Positions 58,840 through 64,000 of a stretch of 64,000 nucleotides of DNA are shown here, piece after piece. The number at the start of each line of letters is the position of its first letter. The first letter of the stretch is position 1. Source of the DNA: Microvelia longipes (lineage: Eukaryota > Arthropoda > Insecta > Hemiptera > Veliidae); contig JACMZG010001913.1 of the NCBI GenBank assembly GCA_018340805.1, forward strand, positions 2,123,082 to 2,187,081, in the 5' to 3' direction. Both the position numbers and the translations under genes were made by a program. The notes under the pieces are model-generated. The model was given only the letters and a program-made list of their open reading frames with translations, searched no databases and was not told the origin of the DNA.

Positions 58840-59260
58840 AAGACGAGAAAAATGAGTGCTAGTACCAAGGTTCGAACCTGGAAACCCTAGCTATCAGTAG
58901 TCTTATCGACTCCGGACTGGTTTTATTCGATTCAGTACCTCAAAAACAACACCCTGCTGGTAAATTTTATTTACTGACCGTTATTTTGGTTTAATGATAT
59001 TTTCCACGACGTTTTCAACTTTTTGGTCCTTTAGATTGGTCATATCGTCTTCGGACCGGCTTCATTCGATTCAACGGCCCAAATAGCAAGAATCTTTTTC
59101 GCGGTAAAAAATCAAAACCTTCATCTTAAGCGATCTTTTGAAAACTTTTCTGAATCAGAAAACCGGGTTCATTAGCCCGGTTTAAGGTTAAACTTCATTA
59201 AGTCACTACAACCTGGTTTTCAATAGAGTTCGTGTCCTTCCCAAGGTTGATAATATATAC
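58840..59260. repeat. Dispersed repeat, copy 2 (see 370-800)
   Basis: Same order of landmarks as the copy at 370-800: gtgctagtaccaaggttcga, then tagtct, then ggttttattcgattcag, then an aaccgggtt segment ending in a (g)tcac motif. Both copies lie in the same orientation. Confidence 0.5.
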
Positions 59261-59629
59261 ATTTTAAGCGGATTGTCGTAAACACGCTATCTTTCGAGCG
59301 GACCAATATTTTTTTATATTGGTCAAAAACCTAATTTGTTTAAATTATGTTTTATATTTCAGCATTATGTGACAATTAAGTTTTATGATTATTCGAAATT
59401 TTTGCTCAGTCATTATTGTTTATTAATAACGTCACGCATATTTCATAAACAACAGATTTAAGGAGATTAACAAGGACAAACGAAATCGATTCACCCTACT
59501 CCGTCATCCGAACAACCTCTGAAGTTTGAGAACGTATTAAAACCTCTTAAGCTATCTTTTGAACCTATTAACTGAGTTAAATATATCTTAACTCTTTACA
59601 ATTATTTGTATCCTTTTATTTTCAGGCAA

Positions 59630-59930
59630 AATTATTATATATATTATTATTATTAATAATATTATTATTATTAATTATTATATATTATTAATTAATTAAT
59701 TATTCATTATTATTATTATCTATTAAGGTCAATAGTCACCCCTGCTCACCTCAGGCTCCTGGGCCATCACGAGCAGGGTATCTTAATAAATATATTATTT
59801 ATGTACCAATTTTGTATATTACTAAAAAAAAGTTAATTATATTTATTAATTATATTAATTAATTATTTATTAATTAATTTTATTTACTAAAATAAAATTA
59901 AATTAATTATTATTTAACACACCAAGAGGC
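59630..59930. repeat. ATT/TTA low-complexity DNA
   Basis: Runs of (tta)n and ttaattaat on either side of a short non-repetitive piece (59730-59800). Nothing coding. Confidence 0.8.
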
Positions 59931-60237
59931 TACATTTTTATATGAAGCTGCTACAAGACTTACTAAGTGAGTAGAAAATATATCCAGAGTTAAAAGCATT
60001 GAAAACACGCTACCTCTCGAACGAAATGTTTTTAAATCATACTTGTTACAAAAATCAACCTTGGGGAACACAAACCCTATCCAAAATCAGCTATTTAAGA
60101 CGTCAATAACCCGGTTTGTTGAGTCAGCTAAGTTTTAAAAAAAATCTGTATAATTCAAGCTTTAAATTTTTCGCCGGGAAAAAAGTCTGTATTTATATTT
60201 AAATTGTAAGCGCTAGTGGATTTTTTTTACCATAATG

Positions 60238-60826
60238 ATGTAAATAAAAGTCTATCCACAAATAAATTTCAACCAATGTAATGATGACAAAACCGGCTTT
60301 CAACCTAATACAGGTCATCCTCAGTGCCTACAAACAAGAGAACGAAAAAATTAAAAAACACGAAAAACAACGAAAACAAAAAATGAAACAAGAAATAAAA
60401 ATAAATAAAAGACTAAAAACTGTAAAATGTTTACCGGTGAGAAGAAGCTAATTTTTCCTCTTGAGTCTTGTTGTTAGATTTGGGACTGGATGCAGACTAA
60501 CTTTATCAATTTGAAGGGGGGAGACGGAACGTATTAATTCTTCAATTTGAAGTGGGGAGACGGAACGTATTAATTCTTTGATTATAACTGAGCAGGCGCA
60601 TCTCTCATTCAGGTTAACCTGAATGAAAGAAAATTTTTACATTTTTTAGTCTTTTATTTATTTTTTATTTCTGGTTTTTGATTTTTTGTTTTTGTTGTTT
60701 TTCGTGTTTTTTAATTTTTTCGTCCTCTTGTTTGTTGGCACTGAGGATGACCTGTATTAGGTTGAAAGCCGGTTTTGTCATTATTACATTGGTTGAAATT
60801 TATTTTATTGGGCTTTTATTTACATC
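60238..60826. mobile_element. Foldback element
   Basis: gatgtaaataaaag and aataaatttcaaccaatgta at the left are complemented at 60778-60826. The arms pair through aaaccggctttcaacctaat / attaggttgaaagccggttt and ctgaggatgacctgt. The centre holds a doubled gaggggagacggaacgtatt-type block (60515-60580). Confidence 0.9.
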
Positions 60827-62227
60827 CTTCTGTATTTATATTTTTTGGGGTGCTTTCATATAAAACTGGTCCAAAAAATAAAACAAATCGATAAGACAAA
60901 AATAGGTTAACTAAAATGTTAAAAAAAACGGAAAACCCTATTGGTTGTAAAGAAAAGCGGCGTTATTTATGTTGATTTAAATTACCAATCTAGAAAAACC
61001 AGTTTATGCAACATAAGAAACCTTAAATAACCAGGTAAAATAACCAGAAAACATTAAATTTACAAAAAACAGTAGTTTATGTCGTAAAAATTGAAAAATT
61101 AGTACGAAATGTAGTTGAGAGTAAATAATATCTTAAGTACTGCAAATAATATCCACATTATCCACATTTACACACGTCTGAGTGACTGTGTGGTTACAGT
61201 GTTGGATTATGGATCAAGAGTATATGTATGAGTCTTGGCGAAAGCGATTACTTTTTATGAAATTTTATTAAAGTTTTTGTTCGGTTTTGAAAAATAATGA
61301 TATGACATATGTTAAGTAACTAAATAATTCTGGTGCGGAGGACCGCAAGCCGGGCGAATTTTCTTTCAAATGCGTGTTTTTTTGCTCATCAAACTAATTT
61401 TTCTCGAGTTTTCTGTATATATTTAATAATCTAAGCAGCAGCTACATAACTTGTCATTTTTTTCGAATCTTTCGAAGAAAATGCGCTAAAGCGTAGCTTC
61501 AAGTAAGTGTATAAAGAAAAATACGGGCCTTCGCCCCGTAGCCGAAGGTCGTAAACAAATTGTTTATTTGAGTATAATCTTTAGGTTGAAAAAAATGTTA
61601 TTTAAGATTTTTTAAAATAAAAATACCGTTTTCGTCACTTAAGATTGTCCTATTGAGCTGAAACCGGTCGCAATCGTTTTAGAATGACTTCGACCATATA
61701 AAGACTACTTCGAGGTTCTTCCTCTTTACAGGCCTGCTTAGCTCGGCGTGGATCAGTGGAAGCCATTTTTGTCCTGTCTCTCTGGGACAGTACAAGTGTT
61801 TTGAGTGGCTTACCAGGATGGAGCAAGAGGTAGAGGCCCCTCTTTTATACTATATCCCCAACCTCTAACACTACTGAACCCAAGATATATCGTATACGAG
61901 TCTTTGACCTAGACGTATACATATATACAACATTATACATATATGTATACCATTTGCGCCATTTGTGATGGTTCGATTCAGCTGAAATTGGTCTTAATCG
62001 ATTCAGCTAGCCGTCTACCTAAACAGGAAATACCTTGTTTTAAAGCCATTTCAAGTTTCAAAAAATTTTTTTTTCATGACCCCATAACTTTGATTGATGA
62101 CGTCATAATGTTTTTATAAACAATAGGCCTCGTAACCTCCACAACATCTCGCGATTTGCAAAGTTTCATTTCAATTTGAGATCGCCTTCAAGAGTTATCG
62201 TTCGCCATACGAAAGGGTAGAAACTCT

Positions 62228-62288
<61 letters not shown>
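62228..62288. repeat. TA microsatellite
   Basis: Continuous TA run. The DNA around it (61.5-62.6 kb) has short tgacgtcat and ccgaaggtcg motifs but no exon that I can support. Confidence 0.9.
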
Positions 62289-62290
<2 letters not shown>

Positions 62291-62708
62291 TAATTTATAT
62301 ATAAACATTTTTCGGACATATATTTTTGTTATCAGGAAGCCAATAGGAACCGATTCCGCTCACTCCCACCCTCAACTTCCGTCATCCGAACAACCTCATA
62401 AGCGTCATTTTCATAATGAAAATTCGCTAAAACAGTTCGAAGGGCTTAAAAACACAGGACTGAAAATTATGTTGTAATCCCGATTTTGGATTTTTTGAGT
62501 GCAAAGAAATTACTTTTCTTGAGCACCTGCGGTATAAATAACGAAAATTAAAAACAAATTATGACTGTACTAATTCATTGTGTTTAAATAGAATATTAAA
62601 ATAGCTTATATTGGATTATAGCAATAAATAAAGTATTTTTACACACAATTAAATATGGTAGACTGAAGACTAATAAAAATTTCAAGAGAAAGAATTTTCT
62701 TTTTTTTT

Positions 62709-63817
62709 TCACCGCAGAATCCAATCAATCCAATAAAAAGGTTTAATTGGAAGGAGGAAAGTGGAAGGATTGAGGAAAAAGTTGTTGGTTATTTGTGCCA
62801 CGTTTTTATCTTTTAATAACGAAACAAATATTGGATCCATGTCGACCTTCCTCTGTTGACCGACAGACAAAATTAAAATTACGATCACCATACGACCTAA
62901 ATTAAAATGGTAATAATTTATTGGTGGGTGCTAGTGTTGTTTGATAAGTTATTGACAAAATCAATATAATACAATACTTAATAAGGGTATCTTTATCTAA
63001 TATATTTATTAACATTAATAAGAAATATCTTACTCAATTGATATTCCTTTGTCTAAAAGACTCATTCACATTGGAATATCCTACTCAATTGATAATCCAA
63101 AAAAAATTACGTAATCTATAAAATAAATTATTGATTTTTAACCAATTACCAATTAAAAATCAATATCGCCAATTGATTTTTAATAAAGTAAAACTGGGAA
63201 TTAGAAAATAAGTTAACGAAAGGACGCTTTTGAGTTTCAGCAACAATCTCAGGTGCAACACTCCAGCGAAAGCTTGTTCGACACCGAGCATGACAGAAGG
63301 ATAATATATCTTACGCTCAAGAACTGAGAATGATATGAAAACAAGCCGATGGCATTGTTGGATGGTCAAGTGGATTGATACGAAACCGACTTACTTTAAC
63401 CAGTACTAGCACAATGTCAAATACATATTTATTTTAAACAATAATCAGAGATGAAACCAAATTTATCAGAATCACACCAAATTTATTATTAGCCGTATTT
63501 AAAACCTGCAATTTATCGTTGCAATTTATTATAATGAAGAGTAATAGTTGTGTCTATAAGCATCACCGAAAATCGGAAGACATTAGACCAATCAGCATTA
63601 TTTACTGAGCAAATTAATACAAAATTTCTAGTCTTGACTGTAAACGAAAAGCACTTTTGAAAAATGAATAGGTAGCTCAATCTTTTGAAGATTAACAGAG
63701 CATATCCTTCTAAAGAGAAATAAAAAAAGCTTACCAGATAATTCATCATGGCTGCCAATTCTTCTATTAATAATAGCTTCAGTGGCGAGGATAACGTGCT
63801 CTACTGCTCTTTTGCTT
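62709..63817 (-). CDS. Two candidate exons of an unrecognised gene
   Basis: Exon 63735-63817 (acceptor tttgtttcag, donor GTAAGC) is open in one frame only: SKRAVEHVILATEAIINRRI...DELS. A second exon, 62709-62896 (acceptor aatttag), is phase-compatible and reads RMVIVILILSVGQQRKVDMD...PFYWIDWILR then stop. The second piece starts with a hydrophobic run. I do not recognise the product. Phase agreement alone happens by chance one time in three, so this is only a candidate. An upstream exon would lie beyond 63.8 kb. Confidence 0.28.
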
Positions 63818-63894
63818 CTGAAACAAAGAACAGACAAGTTATGTAGCTTGTTTAACTAAATTTGTTCTTCCTAGTTAGATCCTTTAGTGATGCT

Positions 63895-64000
63895 GTATCA
63901 CTAGATACGGTATATAATTGTAGCAAATTTAAACTAAATTGAATCCTTTTCTCATTTTTTACATTTTTTTTAAAAACGTACACAAGTCATTCGATAAAAA
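63895..64000 (-). repeat. 5S-like repeat family, copy cut by the window end
   Basis: ttaaactaaattgaatcctt, aaaacgtacacaagtcattc and gataaaaa match the middle of minus copies such as 54130-54220. The rest lies outside the window. Confidence 0.6.

Overview
The window is AT-rich, intron-dominated animal DNA, almost certainly from an insect. The two best reasons are a partial seven-transmembrane gustatory-type chemoreceptor and a secreted Osiris-like (DUF1676-like) protein, both arthropod or insect families. GT-AG introns of up to about 6 kb, TA and CA microsatellites, tRNA-derived SINEs, MITEs and foldback elements fill the rest. I cannot fix the insect order from the sequence alone.

Layout. 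3.7-22.5 kb (+): ten exons of an aldehyde dehydrogenase of the ALDH1/ALDH2 type. They give 478 residues that join in phase to a stop at 22518. Only the first ~20 residues, in an upstream exon I could not find, are missing. The catalytic Cys is kept, but the general-base Glu of the ELGGK motif reads Gln. 24.8-29.9 kb (-): a three-exon Osiris-like gene with signal peptide, charged linker and a hydrophobic segment. A second open frame just past its stop suggests a one-base frameshift. 40.9-46.9 kb (-): four exons of a chemoreceptor-like gene with no C-terminal exon found. 62.7-63.8 kb (-): two phase-compatible candidate exons of unknown function.

Between and inside these genes the DNA is nearly all repeats. 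(i) A dispersed ~0.8 kb family carries a segment that looks like the internal control region of 5S rRNA, with further 5S-like pieces elsewhere. (ii) At least nine foldback (long inverted-repeat) elements range from ~0.3 to ~4 kb, including a 2.45 kb palindrome at 38.4-40.9 kb and a 4.1 kb one inside ALDH intron 4. (iii) There are three copies of one TIR-bearing MITE and one further perfect-TIR MITE. (iv) There are two SINE families, one copy with readable target-site duplications. (v) Two fragments of non-LTR retrotransposon (endonuclease, reverse transcriptase) are present. (vi) Many tandem arrays occur (11, 18, 20, 24, 42, 42, 42, 47 and ~150 bp periods).

The genes do not form a pathway or operon. 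They are independent eukaryotic loci. No rRNA gene, CRISPR array or bacterial feature is present.
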